Notes: a model not told the origin generated them from the sequence alone. Positions 49,626 through 60,998 are shown, counted from the stretch's first letter. The stretch is 64,000 bases of DNA from Natribaculum breve (GCF_023008585.1 NZ_CP095390.1:1-64000); one strand, 5' to 3'. Translations and numbers: made by a program.

Positions 49626-51389
49626 ATGAATTGGGAACCGCCAGATTCGAACGGTGGTGTCAGCCGACGGTCCCTGCTTGCGGCGACGGCAGCCGGCGTC
49701 ACGGTTTCGACGAGCGGCTGCATGGACCTGGTGCAAGGCACCATCGGTCAAGACAACAGCGGTCAGCTGTCGCTCTCCATCACGACGGTCCCCGCCGACG
49801 GCGACCGCGAGGGCGTGCAACTCGCTCGAGCGCTCGCTGAAAACCTCGAGGCGGTCGGCATCGACGTCTCCTTCGACATGCGCTCTCCACTGGAGTTTCA
49901 CCGAGCGATCCTCCTCGACCACGACTTCGACCTCTACGTCGGCCGCCACCCGGGCGGTATCGACCCGGACTTCCTGTACGACGCCCTCCACTCGGCGTAC
50001 GCGACCGAGTCCGGCTGGCAGAACCCCTTCGGGTTCGCACGGATCGGGTTCGACGAACTCCTCGAGAGACAGCGATCGACCGACGGCGACGAGCGGCGGG
50101 AGGCCGTCGCGGAGCTGCTCAGACAGCTAACCAGAGAGTATCCGTACCCGTTCGTCCCGATCTGTTTCCCCGACGAGTTCCGTACCGTCCGACCGGATCG
50201 CTTCGAGGGGTGGGACGCTCGTCACCTCGGGACTCGGCTCGGCTACCTCGGCCTCGAACCACGGGACGACGCCACCGAGCTGACCGTGGCCGGGACCGAC
50301 TCGCGACCGTCGCGGAACCTCAATCCGCTGGCAGCGGCCTACCGCGGGCGAGGGACGATCGTCGACTTGCTGTACGATTCGCTCGTGACGCCCGCCTACG
50401 GCGACGACGGTGGCGAGTACCGCCTCTGGCTCGCGGAGGACCTCGACTGGGACGACGCCTCGGTGACGGTGACGCTCCGCGAGGACTGTCGATTCCACAA
50501 CGGCGACGCCTTAACCGCAAAGGACGTCGCGTTCACCTACCAGTTCCTCGCCGACACTGCACTCGGCCGTGCCGACGTGCCGTCCCCGTCGCCGCGCTAC
50601 CGCGGTCGTGCGGCCGCGGTGACGAACGTCGAGAGACACGACGAGCGAACGCTCACGCTCACCACGAAGGCCGGGCGAGCAGCCAGCGAACGGGCGCTCA
50701 CCGTCCCCATCCTGCCGAGAGACGTCTGGTGGAGCCAGGTCGAAGACGCGACCGACCAAAACCAGTCCATCTCGCAGGGAACGTGGGACGTCGTCACCGG
50801 GGACGTGCCAGCGATCGGCAGCGGCCCCTTCGAGCTAGAGGACCGGTCCGAGGGCGAGACGGTGACGCTTACGCGGTTCGAAGACCACTTTACCCTCCGC
50901 GAGGACGACCTCCCCGGGCCGACCGTCGATCGATTACGTCTCACGATCGATCCGGGAAGTCTGGCGGCGATCGAGACGGTCCAGAGCGGGTCGGCGGACG
51001 CGACGATGTCGAGTCTCGAGACCCACGCCCTCGACCAGGCGAGAGAGTACGAGAACGTCGAGTTGCTCGAGTCGCCCTCGCGGTCGTTCTACCACGTCGG
51101 GTTCAACGTCAGACACGCCCCGTTCAGCAACCCCCACTTCCGGCGCATCGTCGCGCGGCTGCTCGACAAGGCGCGGCTCGTCGAGGACGTGTTCGACGGA
51201 AACGCCACGCCGACCGCAGTGCCGGTGACCGACGAGTGGGTCCCGGACGACCTGGCGTGGAACGGCGAGGATCCGGTGGCACCCTTCCTCGGTTCGGACG
51301 GCGAACTCGACGTGGAGGCGGCCCGAACGAAGTTCGAGTCCGCCGGGTACCAGTACGACAGCGGGGGGAATCTGCTGGCGAGGTACTGA
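49626..51389 (+). CDS. circularly permuted family 5 solute-binding-like lipoprotein, copy 1
   Basis: A 587-aa secreted lipoprotein with a Tat signal (SRRSLLAATAAGVTVS) and lipobox (STSGC). After the signal, the first ~170 residues match what is normally the C-terminal lobe of SBP_bac_5 proteins (LAENLEAVGIDVSF, DFDLYVGRHPGGIDPDFLYDALHS). What follows is the usual N-terminal half (RNLNPLAAAY, LREDCRFHNGDALTAKDVAFTY), and the protein ends at SAGYQYDSGGNLLARY, normally mid-protein. Start chosen by alignment with copy 2. No permease or ATPase genes adjoin; the next gene overlaps it and encodes a PAP2 membrane protein. Confidence 0.88.
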   Translation: MNWEPPDSNGGVSRRSLLAATAAGVTVSTSGCMDLVQGTIGQDNSGQLSLSITTVPADGDREGVQLARALAENLEAVGIDVSFDMRSPLEFHRAILLDHDFDLYVGRHPGGIDPDFLYDALHSAYATESGWQNPFGFARIGFDELLERQRSTDGDERREAVAELLRQLTREYPYPFVPICFPDEFRTVRPDRFEGWDARHLGTRLGYLGLEPRDDATELTVAGTDSRPSRNLNPLAAAYRGRGTIVDLLYDSLVTPAYGDDGGEYRLWLAEDLDWDDASVTVTLREDCRFHNGDALTAKDVAFTYQFLADTALGRADVPSPSPRYRGRAAAVTNVERHDERTLTLTTKAGRAASERALTVPILPRDVWWSQVEDATDQNQSISQGTWDVVTGDVPAIGSGPFELEDRSEGETVTLTRFEDHFTLREDDLPGPTVDRLRLTIDPGSLAAIETVQSGSADATMSSLETHALDQAREYENVELLESPSRSFYHVGFNVRHAPFSNPHFRRIVARLLDKARLVEDVFDGNATPTAVPVTDEWVPDDLAWNGEDPVAPFLGSDGELDVEAARTKFESAGYQYDSGGNLLARY

Positions 51390-52228
51390 TGCTCGCACAG
51401 CTTCTGGCGCAGGTGGCTGCCGTCGTTGGCGTCCTGCTGGCGATCTCGATCGGCGTGTTCGTCGGGCAATCTCGACTGTCCACGACGAGAGTCGAGTGGC
51501 GATCACGCGTTCGCGACGCCGCACCGATCGCCGTCGTCCTGGTCCTCGTCTTGCTGTTCAACCGGACCGCCCGGGAGACGTTGCCGTCGCTCTCCTGGTC
51601 GATCGGCTGGAACCTGACGTCGACGTTCTACGAGATCGAGGGCCAGACCGTCCTCCTGTTTCAGGAGTACGCGACGCCGGAGTTGACGGCGTACTTCTCG
51701 TACGTCTACGTCTACGGCTACGTCTTCGTGTTGATCTTCCCGGTCGTCGCCTACTTCGCGCTGTCGGACACCAGACCGCTCCGGGAGCTACTGACGGCGT
51801 ACACGCTCAACTACACGCTGGGACTGCTCTGTTACGTCCTCGTCATCGCCTACGGGCCGCGAAACTGGATCCCGGACCTCGTCGAGACGACGATGCTGTA
51901 CAACCAGTACCCGCAGTATCAGGAACTCACCGGAGAGGTCAACCACAACACCAACGTCTTCCCGTCGTTGCACACGTCGCTTTCGGCCACGGTCGCGATG
52001 TTCGCCTACCGGACCCGCGACGTCTACCCGAAGTGGGTCCCCGTCGCCACCCTCCTCGCGGCCAGCGTCGCGGTCTCGACGATGTACCTCGCGATCCACT
52101 GGGCGATCGACGTCACGGCCGGTCTCTGTCTCGGCGCGATCAGCGTCGTTCTCTCGAGACGGCTCGTCGGGCGCTGGTCGCTCTCGGAGGAGTTCGACGA
52201 CTGGTGGCCCTCACTGCGTCGCGAGTGA
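51389..52228 (+). CDS. PAP2/Aur1-like membrane phosphatase or phosphotransferase, copy 1
   Basis: A 279-aa membrane protein with about six helices. The PAP2 signatures are FPSLHTSLSATVAMF (around 195-210) with the first His, and YLAIHWAIDVTAG (about 235-247) with the second His and the Asp; these resemble the inositolphosphotransferase (Aur1/Ipt1) branch. It would act on a lipid-linked phosphate at the outer face of the membrane. Its ATG overlaps the stop of the binding-protein gene (TGATG), showing coupled translation. The middle and last thirds share near-identical DNA with copy 2. Confidence 0.87.
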   Translation: MLAQLLAQVAAVVGVLLAISIGVFVGQSRLSTTRVEWRSRVRDAAPIAVVLVLVLLFNRTARETLPSLSWSIGWNLTSTFYEIEGQTVLLFQEYATPELTAYFSYVYVYGYVFVLIFPVVAYFALSDTRPLRELLTAYTLNYTLGLLCYVLVIAYGPRNWIPDLVETTMLYNQYPQYQELTGEVNHNTNVFPSLHTSLSATVAMFAYRTRDVYPKWVPVATLLAASVAVSTMYLAIHWAIDVTAGLCLGAISVVLSRRLVGRWSLSEEFDDWWPSLRRE

Positions 52229-52342
52229 GACGATCGGCCAGCACGGTTCGTCGTCCGACCTGGAGAAATCCTAGAGAGTCAACAGGTCGGAGCGATTGCG
52301 CAATACTGTTATACGTCAGTACCGAAGTGGCGGGAACGATAG

Positions 52343-54094
52343 ATGGACCGGGAATCGACTCTCGAGAACGGTGGTGTCAGCAGGCGTACGCTCCTGGCGG
52401 GAGCGGCAACCGGGCTGACGGTCGCGACGAGCGGTTGCGTTCGCCAGGTTCGCAGCGTCGTCAACCGCGACACCGTCGACCACCTCTCCGTGTCGATCGC
52501 GACTGTCCCCGCGGACGGCGACAGAGAGTCGGTCCAGATCGCGAATCTGCTGGCAGATAACCTCGAGACGGTCGGTATCGACGCCAGCGTCAACCTGCTG
52601 GCCGAAGAGGAGTTCCTCCGGGCGATCCTCGTCAACCACGACTTCGACCTCTACGTCGGGCGACACCCTGGTGGCACCGATCCGGACTTCCTCTACGAGA
52701 CGCTTCACTCGGTGTACGCCGACGAACCGGGCTGGCAGAACCCCTTCGGATTTACGAGCATGACGTTCGACGACCTCCTCGAACGCCAGCGCGTCCTGGA
52801 GGGCGACCGGCGCCGGGATGTGATCGAGCGGATCGCCGACTCCGTGGCAGCCGAACAGCCGTTCGTCCCGGTCTGCGTGCCAGACGAGAACCGACTCGTC
52901 CGCGAGGACCGGTTCGACGACTGGGACGACCACCTCGCGACTCGCCTGGGCTATCTCGGCCTCGAACCGCTCGACGGGGACGGGGAGCTACGTGGCATCA
53001 TCACCGACGTCCGCCCGACACAGAATCTCAACCCGCTTTCGGTCGAGTACCGAAATCGGGGGACGATCGTCAACTTCGTCTACGACTCGCTCGGAACCGT
53101 CGCCGGCGACGAGGTCCGGCCGTGGCTCGCGTCGTCCTGGGAGTGGAACGGGTCGGCGGCGACCGTCACGATCCGAGACGACGTCCAGTGGCACGACGGC
53201 GAGCCGCTGACGGCGGCCGACGTCAGGTTCACCTACCGGCTGCTCGAGGACACGTCGCTGGGAGACAGCGACGTTCCGGCGCCGTCGCCCCGGTATCGCG
53301 GACAGTCGTCGATCGTCGACTCGAACGCGATCGAGGTACACGACGAACGGACGCTCACGATCCCGATGACGGGTAGCCAGAACGTACGCGAGCGGGCGTT
53401 TACCGTCCCGATCCTCCCGAAACACGTCTGGACGGAGCGGACCGGCGGCGCCACCGTCCCCGGTCTCCCCGTCGAACAGGCCACGACGACCGCCGTCGTC
53501 GCGGAGAACGTCCCGCCGATCGGGAGCGGTCCGTTCCAGTTCGTGGACCGAACCGGTCGCGAGTCCATCCTGCTCGAACGCTTCGACGAGCACTTCTCGC
53601 GGGCCGACGACGAACTGCCGGAAGCGACCGTCGAGAGGTTTCGGGTGGCCGTCCACCCCGGAAGCCCGTCCGCGATCGAAGCGATCGAGAGCGGGAGCGC
53701 CGACGTGACGATCTCGACGCTCGAGGCGTACTCGGTCGACGAAGTGACCGAGTCCGAGTCGGTCCGACTGCTCGAGTCGTCCTCGCAGATGTTCTACCAC
53801 GTCGGGTTCAACGTCCGGAACGCACCGTTTAGCAACCCGTACTTCCGTCGCGTCGTCGCGCGATTGCTCGACAAAGAGCGGATCGTCGACGAACTGTTCG
53901 GCGGTCACGCAAGCCCCGTCGCGACGCCGCTCGCCGGCGAGTGGGTGCCCGACGACCTCGAGTGGGACGGCGACGATCCGTCGGTGCCGTTTTTCGGCGC
54001 GGACGGACAACTCGACGAGTCGGCGGCGCGAACCGCGTTCGAAGAGGCCGGGTTCAGATACGACGACGACGGAAAACTCCTCGCGAGGTACTGA
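52343..54094 (+). CDS. circularly permuted family 5 solute-binding-like lipoprotein, copy 2
   Basis: A 583-aa paralogue of the protein at 49626 with the same order: twin-Arg-type signal with a single conserved Arg pair (VSRRTLLAGAATGLT), lipobox ATSGC, C-terminal-lobe segment first, then the normal N-terminal and middle segments, ending AGFRYDDDGKLLARY. Binding-lobe phrases include WHDGEPLTAADVRFTYRLL and FYHVGFNVRNAPFSN. The promoter region shares CGCAATACTGTTATA with copy 1. Divergence is spread along the protein, so the duplication is not recent. Confidence 0.88.
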   Translation: MDRESTLENGGVSRRTLLAGAATGLTVATSGCVRQVRSVVNRDTVDHLSVSIATVPADGDRESVQIANLLADNLETVGIDASVNLLAEEEFLRAILVNHDFDLYVGRHPGGTDPDFLYETLHSVYADEPGWQNPFGFTSMTFDDLLERQRVLEGDRRRDVIERIADSVAAEQPFVPVCVPDENRLVREDRFDDWDDHLATRLGYLGLEPLDGDGELRGIITDVRPTQNLNPLSVEYRNRGTIVNFVYDSLGTVAGDEVRPWLASSWEWNGSAATVTIRDDVQWHDGEPLTAADVRFTYRLLEDTSLGDSDVPAPSPRYRGQSSIVDSNAIEVHDERTLTIPMTGSQNVRERAFTVPILPKHVWTERTGGATVPGLPVEQATTTAVVAENVPPIGSGPFQFVDRTGRESILLERFDEHFSRADDELPEATVERFRVAVHPGSPSAIEAIESGSADVTISTLEAYSVDEVTESESVRLLESSSQMFYHVGFNVRNAPFSNPYFRRVVARLLDKERIVDELFGGHASPVATPLAGEWVPDDLEWDGDDPSVPFFGADGQLDESAARTAFEEAGFRYDDDGKLLARY

Positions 54095-54954
54095 TGCTCG
54101 TTCGCGTCCTCCTCCAGTTGACCGTCGTCGTCGCGGTCATGACCGCCGTTTCGACGGCGGCCGTGGTCGGCCGCGACCGACTCTCGAAGACGCGCCGAGA
54201 GTACCGGGACCGCCTGAAGTCGGCGGCCCCGATCACTGGCATCCTCGCGATCAGCCTGCTTTTCAACAGCGTCGCCCGCGAGATCGTCCCGGACCTCTCC
54301 TGGATGATCGGCTGGGAGGTGACGGAGGCGTTCTACAACATCGAGGGCGGGTTCGTCCTCTGGGTGCAGTCGTACGCGACGCCGGTGGCGACGACGTACT
54401 TCTCGTTCGTCTACATCTACGGCTACGTGTTCTTGCTCGTCTTCCCGGTCGTCGCCTACTTCGCGCTGTCGGACACCAGACCGCTCCGGGAACTGCTGAC
54501 GGCGTACACGCTCAACTACACGCTGGGACTGCTCTGTTACGTCCTCGTCATCGCCTACGGGCCGCGGAACATGATTCCGGAACTCGCCGAGGCGTTACTC
54601 TACGATACGTATCCGCAGTACCAGCACCTCACCCGACAGGTCAACCGCAACACCAACGTCTTCCCGTCGTTGCACACGTCGCTTTCGGCCACGGTCGCGA
54701 TGTTCGCCTACCGGACCCGCGACGTCTACCCGAAGTGGATGCTCGCCGCCATCTTCCTCGCGGTCAGCGTCGCAGTCTCGACGATGTACCTCGCGATCCA
54801 CTGGACGATCGACGTCCTCGCTGGCCTCGTCCTGGCGTACGTGAGCATCACGCTCGCGGAACGGTTCGTCGGTCGCTGGTCGGCGTCGGACCTGATCGAG
54901 GAGTGGCCGCTGGTGAAGCGATTCGCAGAACGGTGGGAGTCGCTTCGACGATAA
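54094..54954 (+). CDS. PAP2/Aur1-like membrane protein, copy 2
   Basis: A 286-aa paralogue of the gene at 51389 with the same helices and catalytic boxes (FPSLHTSLSATVAMF; YLAIHWTIDVLAG). Overlaps the stop of its binding-protein partner (TGATG). Two stretches are nearly or fully identical in DNA to copy 1, including about 90 bp around the first PAP2 motif, while flanking parts differ, suggesting gene conversion over the catalytic region. C-terminal tail slightly longer than copy 1. Confidence 0.87.
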   Translation: MLVRVLLQLTVVVAVMTAVSTAAVVGRDRLSKTRREYRDRLKSAAPITGILAISLLFNSVAREIVPDLSWMIGWEVTEAFYNIEGGFVLWVQSYATPVATTYFSFVYIYGYVFLLVFPVVAYFALSDTRPLRELLTAYTLNYTLGLLCYVLVIAYGPRNMIPELAEALLYDTYPQYQHLTRQVNRNTNVFPSLHTSLSATVAMFAYRTRDVYPKWMLAAIFLAVSVAVSTMYLAIHWTIDVLAGLVLAYVSITLAERFVGRWSASDLIEEWPLVKRFAERWESLRR

Positions 54955-55002
54955 CGTGCCGACGCGTTCGGTCGGTCGAACCGCGCCGAGAATACGAGCG
55001 AC

Positions 55003-55350
55003 CTAGTCCTCGAGTGCGTCCGCGATGCGCTGGAGCTGGCGGGTCGCGTCTCGAACCTCGTCGCGAAGCTGTCGGACCTCTCGAGCGAGTTCTTCGTTAC
55101 CGGCTTCCTGTCCGCGAGCGCCGCCGGGGCCGCCGGGGCCGCCGCCCATCATGCCGCCCATCATCTGTGCGAAGGGATTCCCGCCCATTCCGCCGGGGCC
55201 GCCGCCACCGAACGGGTCGTCGGGACGTTCCTCGTCGCCCTCTTCGGCGCGCTTTTCTCGGATCTCCTCGACTCGCTCGCGGAAGGACTTCTCCTCACCG
55301 CCCTCGTCGTTTTCCTGTTCCGTGGCGTCGGTGTCGTTGTCGTCAGCCAT
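55003..55350 (-). CDS. acidic Gly/Met-rich protein with C-terminal coiled coil, 115 aa
   Basis: A conserved haloarchaeal small protein: acidic, charged N-terminus (ADDNDTDATEQENDEGGEE, FRERVEEIREKRAEEG), a Gly/Met/Pro-rich middle (FGGGGPGGMGGNPFAQMMGG), and a C-terminal coiled coil (ELAREVRQLRDEVRDATRQLQRIADAL). Probably a disordered linker plus oligomerisation helix. Function unknown. The ATG at 55350 is preferred to an upstream extension. Convergent with the second PAP2 gene. Confidence 0.75.
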   Translation of the reverse strand: MADDNDTDATEQENDEGGEEKSFRERVEEIREKRAEEGDEERPDDPFGGGGPGGMGGNPFAQMMGGMMGGGPGGPGGARGQEAGNEELAREVRQLRDEVRDATRQLQRIADALED

Positions 55351-55433
55351 GTCTGCGGGTTCTGTGCCAGTCCGGAAAAGGATTGTCATGTGGTCAGTCG
55401 ACCGGACACCGGTCACCGGTCACCGGTCACTGG

Positions 55434-56216
55434 TCACTCCCCGAACGACCCGAGCGACGACTGTACGCGTGGGGCAGCGCCGTCGGTCTCGAGTTCGTAG
55501 CCGACGAGATCGCGCATGTCGACCGCGTAGTTCGTCCCGCCGCGCTCGAGGACGAGGAGTCTCCCTTTCACGCCGACGACCGTTCCCGCGGCGATCGTCT
55601 CGTGGACGGGCCTGTTCGCGAGGTCGAGCCCGTACTCGAAGGCGTAGCGGTCGGTCGCGTCGTACTCCGCCGCGAGTGCGTCCCAGGCGTCGTCGTCGAC
55701 GGTCGCCGCGAGCGAGTCGATCTTCGTCGGCGTGCGAACGCGGTCGGTGATGCGGCGGGCGATCTCGGCCTCGAGTTCGCGGGCGATCCGTCCGTTCGAG
55801 ACGGTGTGGACGTGCGCGCCGCGGTCGGCCCCCTGTTCGCGGAGCCTGGTCTCGAGTCGCCAGCTCCGGGTGACGCCCACCTTGAACGTGTCGGGGGCGA
55901 AGGCGGCGAGATAGACGACGTGCTCGTCGTAACAGTCCATCTCGTCTTTCAGGCAGGTGCCCGTACAGCGCGCACAGACCCACGTGCGCGTGTGATATTC
56001 GCAGTATGGCGCGTCGCGGCGGTCGCACGCGCGATGGTTCTCCCCGTCGATCACCCCGGCGCAGTGGCGGGTTCCGAGCCCGTAGGCGAGTTCGTCACCG
56101 GCCTCGAGCGGTCGGCGGCGAATCTCGTCGCCGTCGCTCAGCAGTAGCGCCGAGCCGGTTCCGCTCGGTTCGTAGCCGACGACCTGCACGCCCTCCCGTA
56201 GGGTCGGTCTTCCCAT
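55434..56216 (-). CDS. DUF2797 protein with Cys-rich region
   Basis: A 260-aa protein of the DUF2797 family. The N-terminal third has a Cys/His-rich part (HCAGV, CDRR, YCEYH, CARCTGTCLKDEMDC) likely binding zinc. The central HVVYLAAFAPDTFKVGVTRSWR resembles a GIY-YIG-like core with conserved Arg. The C-terminal domain is beta-rich (GRLLVLERGGTNYAVDMRDLVGYELE). Nuclease activity has not been shown for the family as far as I know. Complete length. A free-standing gene. Confidence 0.82.
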   Translation of the reverse strand: MGRPTLREGVQVVGYEPSGTGSALLLSDGDEIRRRPLEAGDELAYGLGTRHCAGVIDGENHRACDRRDAPYCEYHTRTWVCARCTGTCLKDEMDCYDEHVVYLAAFAPDTFKVGVTRSWRLETRLREQGADRGAHVHTVSNGRIARELEAEIARRITDRVRTPTKIDSLAATVDDDAWDALAAEYDATDRYAFEYGLDLANRPVHETIAAGTVVGVKGRLLVLERGGTNYAVDMRDLVGYELETDGAAPRVQSSLGSFGE

Positions 56217-56394
56217 AGTCGTGACGATCGGGTGAATCGACAGCCGTCACGCGACAACACAACTCTTAATTACTACTGGTGGTGACTACCGATTGCATCC
56301 GGAAGCGGTCCGCTCGCTGACGCGTGGATGAGCTCCCTCCTTCGGAGAGCGACCCGAATCCGGGTCCGATCGGTTCTCTCGGCCAACAGTATCA

Positions 56395-56472
56395 TACTAT
56401 CGGACGTAACTGTGTGAAGATTCTCGCCACCCCGGGACGGCGAGAATCTTTCACGACTTACGTCCGGCAGTA
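56395..56472 (-). mobile_element. 78-bp palindromic MITE-like element, copy 3 (inverted)
   Basis: The exact reverse complement of the copies at 45890 and 47664. It is flanked by TCA on both sides. It lies in the 384-bp gap upstream of the first acetyl-CoA synthetase gene (56217-56600), which otherwise shows only a TATA-like TTTATTCG about 40 bp before the ATG. Confidence 0.85.
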
Positions 56473-56600
56473 TCACTTCCGCCTCGAGTGTCGGGTCGAC
56501 ACCGAACGTGGCCGCCCGCCCTCTGCTGGTCACGGCGCTCCGTCCTGCCCGTTCTGGAGGAACGTTTATTCGTTTCAGCAACTTGGCTCCAAACGAGAGT

Positions 56601-58574
<1,974 letters not shown>

Positions 58575-58720
58575 ACCGGCGGCGATCGCTCGGCCGGTTT
58601 CGCGATTCTAGCAAATCCGAAACGCAGTGACGGAGGGAACTGCGCTCTGACGCTCGAACGTGGACACGCCGATCGAATCGTAAGACATACCTGTTTTCGC
58701 CACGTCGGGAACTGCGAAGC

Positions 58721-60922
58721 ATGAGTGTCGATGTCGAGGAGGCGCAACCCGACGTCCTCTCACCCGACCAGTACGACGCGCTCCTCGATGCGGCGGCGAC
58801 GTACCGGGAAGTCCTCGTCGTTCGACTCGCAGGTGAGGTCGGTCTCCGCCCGGCGGAACTGGCTCGCCTCCGTCCCGGTGACGTAACGCGCGTGCAGGTC
58901 GACCCGCTGCGGTATCTCCTCGCCGTTCCACCGGCCGACGGTGACGACGACGAGCGGACCGCGTACCTGCCGACCGACGTCGAGCGGGAACTGCGGCGGT
59001 ACGTCCGGAGCAACGGAATCGGCGACGACGAGCGGATCTTCGACGTCACGCCGCGGCGACTCCAGATGCTCGTCTCCGAGGTCGGTGATCGGGCCGCAGA
59101 ACTGCGAAACGACTCGCGGCTCGCCGCCGTCTCGACGAGCGATCTGCGACGGTTTTTCGCCTACTCCTCGCTGGTCGAACACGAGGTCAACCCCCGCGTC
59201 GTGAAAGCCGTCGGCGGCTGGCGGAGCTTCGAGGGACTCGAGCCGTACCTCCCGGAACCGACCGACGAGACGATCGTCGATTCGTTCGAGACGGTCGAGG
59301 ACGCCGCCAACAGCCCCGCGGAGTCGACCCCGACCGCCGACGACAGTGCCGTCCGTTCGCTGCTGGCCGCGGGCGATAGGTGTGCGCTGCTCCGACTCGA
59401 CGAGGACGGCTACGTCGATCGCTGGAACCGAAACGCGGCGGCGCTGTTCGGGTACCGGGCCGGTGAAATCGTCGGCACCCACGTCTCTACGTTCTACACC
59501 GACGACGACGTCGACCGCGACCTTCCGGAGCGTACGCTGACCGCAGCGATCGACGGCTCCGGCGTCCAGGACGACGGCTGGCGCGTCCGGAAGGACGATT
59601 CGACGTTCTTCGCGACCGAAATCGTCTCCCCCGTCCGCGACGAGCGGGGCCGCCACTGTGGCTTTTCCGTGTTCGTCTGTGACGTCTCGGAGTTTCACGA
59701 CCGCCTCGAGTCCGCACGCACCGACCGCGACGAGGCCCGGCAGGCGCTGTCGATCGCTCGCCTCCAGCGGGCGGTCACACAGGCGCTGTTCGAGGCGTCG
59801 ACCCACGAGCAGATCGAGACGGACACCTGTGCAGTGATCGCCGACGCCGACGCCTACTCGTTCGCCTGGATCGATCGGCGAACGTTCTCCGGCCACCGCC
59901 TCGAGTGGCGTGCGACGAGCGGCATCGATCCCGACGACGTCGACCGGCTGGCGGCGACCCTCGACGACCCCGACGACTACGCGGACGACGATCCGTCGGT
60001 GGACCTCTCGATCGACCGCGACGTCGGTCTCGACCGGTCGACTGACGATCGGTTCGAGGGTGCCGTCGCAGCCGTCCCGCTCGTCTACGGCGACACGGTT
60101 TACGGAACGCTCCGGGTCGGCACGACCCGGACGGACGCCTTCGACGCCGACGAGCGCGAGTGGCTCGAGACGATCGGGCGACAGATCGGCTACGGCATCG
60201 CCGCCGTCAGGCGACGGAACCTCCTCCTGTCGGACACGCTGGTCGAACTCGAGTTCGCCTGCCACGACGACCGGTCGTTCTTCGTCGACGCCACAGAGCA
60301 GCTGGGCTGTCGGTTCGAACTCGACTCGCTCGTGCCGATCTCTGAGTCGACGCACCTCTACTACGTCCACCTCCAGGGTGCCTCGCCGGCCGAGGTCTTC
60401 GACCTGGCAGCGGACGATCCGGGGATCGAGGACTGTCGGCTGATCGAAACGTACGAAGACGGCTGTCGCGTCGAGTTCGTCGTCCACGGCTCCTCGCCGA
60501 CGTTGACGCTGACGGAGTACGGCGTGACCGTCCTCGAGAACGTCGTCGACGACGGCGAGGCGACGATCGTCGCCGAGTGTGCCGCCGACGCCGACCTCCG
60601 GACGATCGTCGACGGACTCCGGTCGAAGTTCCCCGGCTCGGAACTGCTCGGCAAACGCGAGGTCGAACGCTCCGTCCAGACCGCTCGCGAGTTCCGCGAG
60701 GGACTCGAGGATCGACTGACGGACAAACAGGAGGCTGCGCTGAGAGCCGCGTACTTCGGTGGCTACTACGACTGGCCCCGGGAGAGTACGGCCGAAGAGA
60801 TCGCCGACGCGATGGGCGTCTCGTCGCCGACGCTGCACAACCACTTGCGGAAAGCCCAGCACGAACTGCTCCGGACGTTCTTCGACGCGTCGTCCGTCGA
60901 GCACGGTGCGACCGACGTGTGA
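58721..60922 (+). CDS. Bat-like transcriptional regulator with integrase-like N-terminus, PAS and GAF
   Basis: A 733-aa regulator. Residues ~10-190 resemble the tyrosine-recombinase catalytic fold (LVVRLAGEVGLRPAELARLRPGDV; STSDLRRFFAYSSLVEHEV; VVKAVGGWRSFEGLEPYL) but lack the full catalytic set. Then come a PAS domain (~210-330, WNRNAAALFGYRAGEIVGTHV), a GAF domain (~350-500), the Bat-specific domain, and a C-terminal HTH_10 (LTDKQEAALRAAYFGGYYDWPRESTAEEIADAMG). It likely senses a small ligand or redox state and regulates the flanking acs genes; this is inferred from position. Confidence 0.88.
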   Translation: MSVDVEEAQPDVLSPDQYDALLDAAATYREVLVVRLAGEVGLRPAELARLRPGDVTRVQVDPLRYLLAVPPADGDDDERTAYLPTDVERELRRYVRSNGIGDDERIFDVTPRRLQMLVSEVGDRAAELRNDSRLAAVSTSDLRRFFAYSSLVEHEVNPRVVKAVGGWRSFEGLEPYLPEPTDETIVDSFETVEDAANSPAESTPTADDSAVRSLLAAGDRCALLRLDEDGYVDRWNRNAAALFGYRAGEIVGTHVSTFYTDDDVDRDLPERTLTAAIDGSGVQDDGWRVRKDDSTFFATEIVSPVRDERGRHCGFSVFVCDVSEFHDRLESARTDRDEARQALSIARLQRAVTQALFEASTHEQIETDTCAVIADADAYSFAWIDRRTFSGHRLEWRATSGIDPDDVDRLAATLDDPDDYADDDPSVDLSIDRDVGLDRSTDDRFEGAVAAVPLVYGDTVYGTLRVGTTRTDAFDADEREWLETIGRQIGYGIAAVRRRNLLLSDTLVELEFACHDDRSFFVDATEQLGCRFELDSLVPISESTHLYYVHLQGASPAEVFDLAADDPGIEDCRLIETYEDGCRVEFVVHGSSPTLTLTEYGVTVLENVVDDGEATIVAECAADADLRTIVDGLRSKFPGSELLGKREVERSVQTAREFREGLEDRLTDKQEAALRAAYFGGYYDWPRESTAEEIADAMGVSSPTLHNHLRKAQHELLRTFFDASSVEHGATDV

Positions 60923-60998
60923 GGACCGTACTGGCGAGTCTGAGCCGTCCCGTGAGCGTCGGGACTTCCCTCACGTATTACCCAGATAATATATTATA

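Noticed and set aside
45890-56472. CRISPR array
   Set aside because: The three identical 78-bp units are 1.7-8.7 kb apart with genes between them, one is inverted, and there are no regular spacers or cas1/cas2 genes. The Cas4-like gene belongs to the Argonaute operon.
58760-60904. 714-aa leftward open frame opposite the Bat-like gene
   Set aside because: GC-rich halophilic DNA leaves antisense frames open; the plus strand has clear PAS, GAF and HTH_10 motifs, and the antisense product has none. The same applies to antisense frames at 43213-44037 and 62161-63246.
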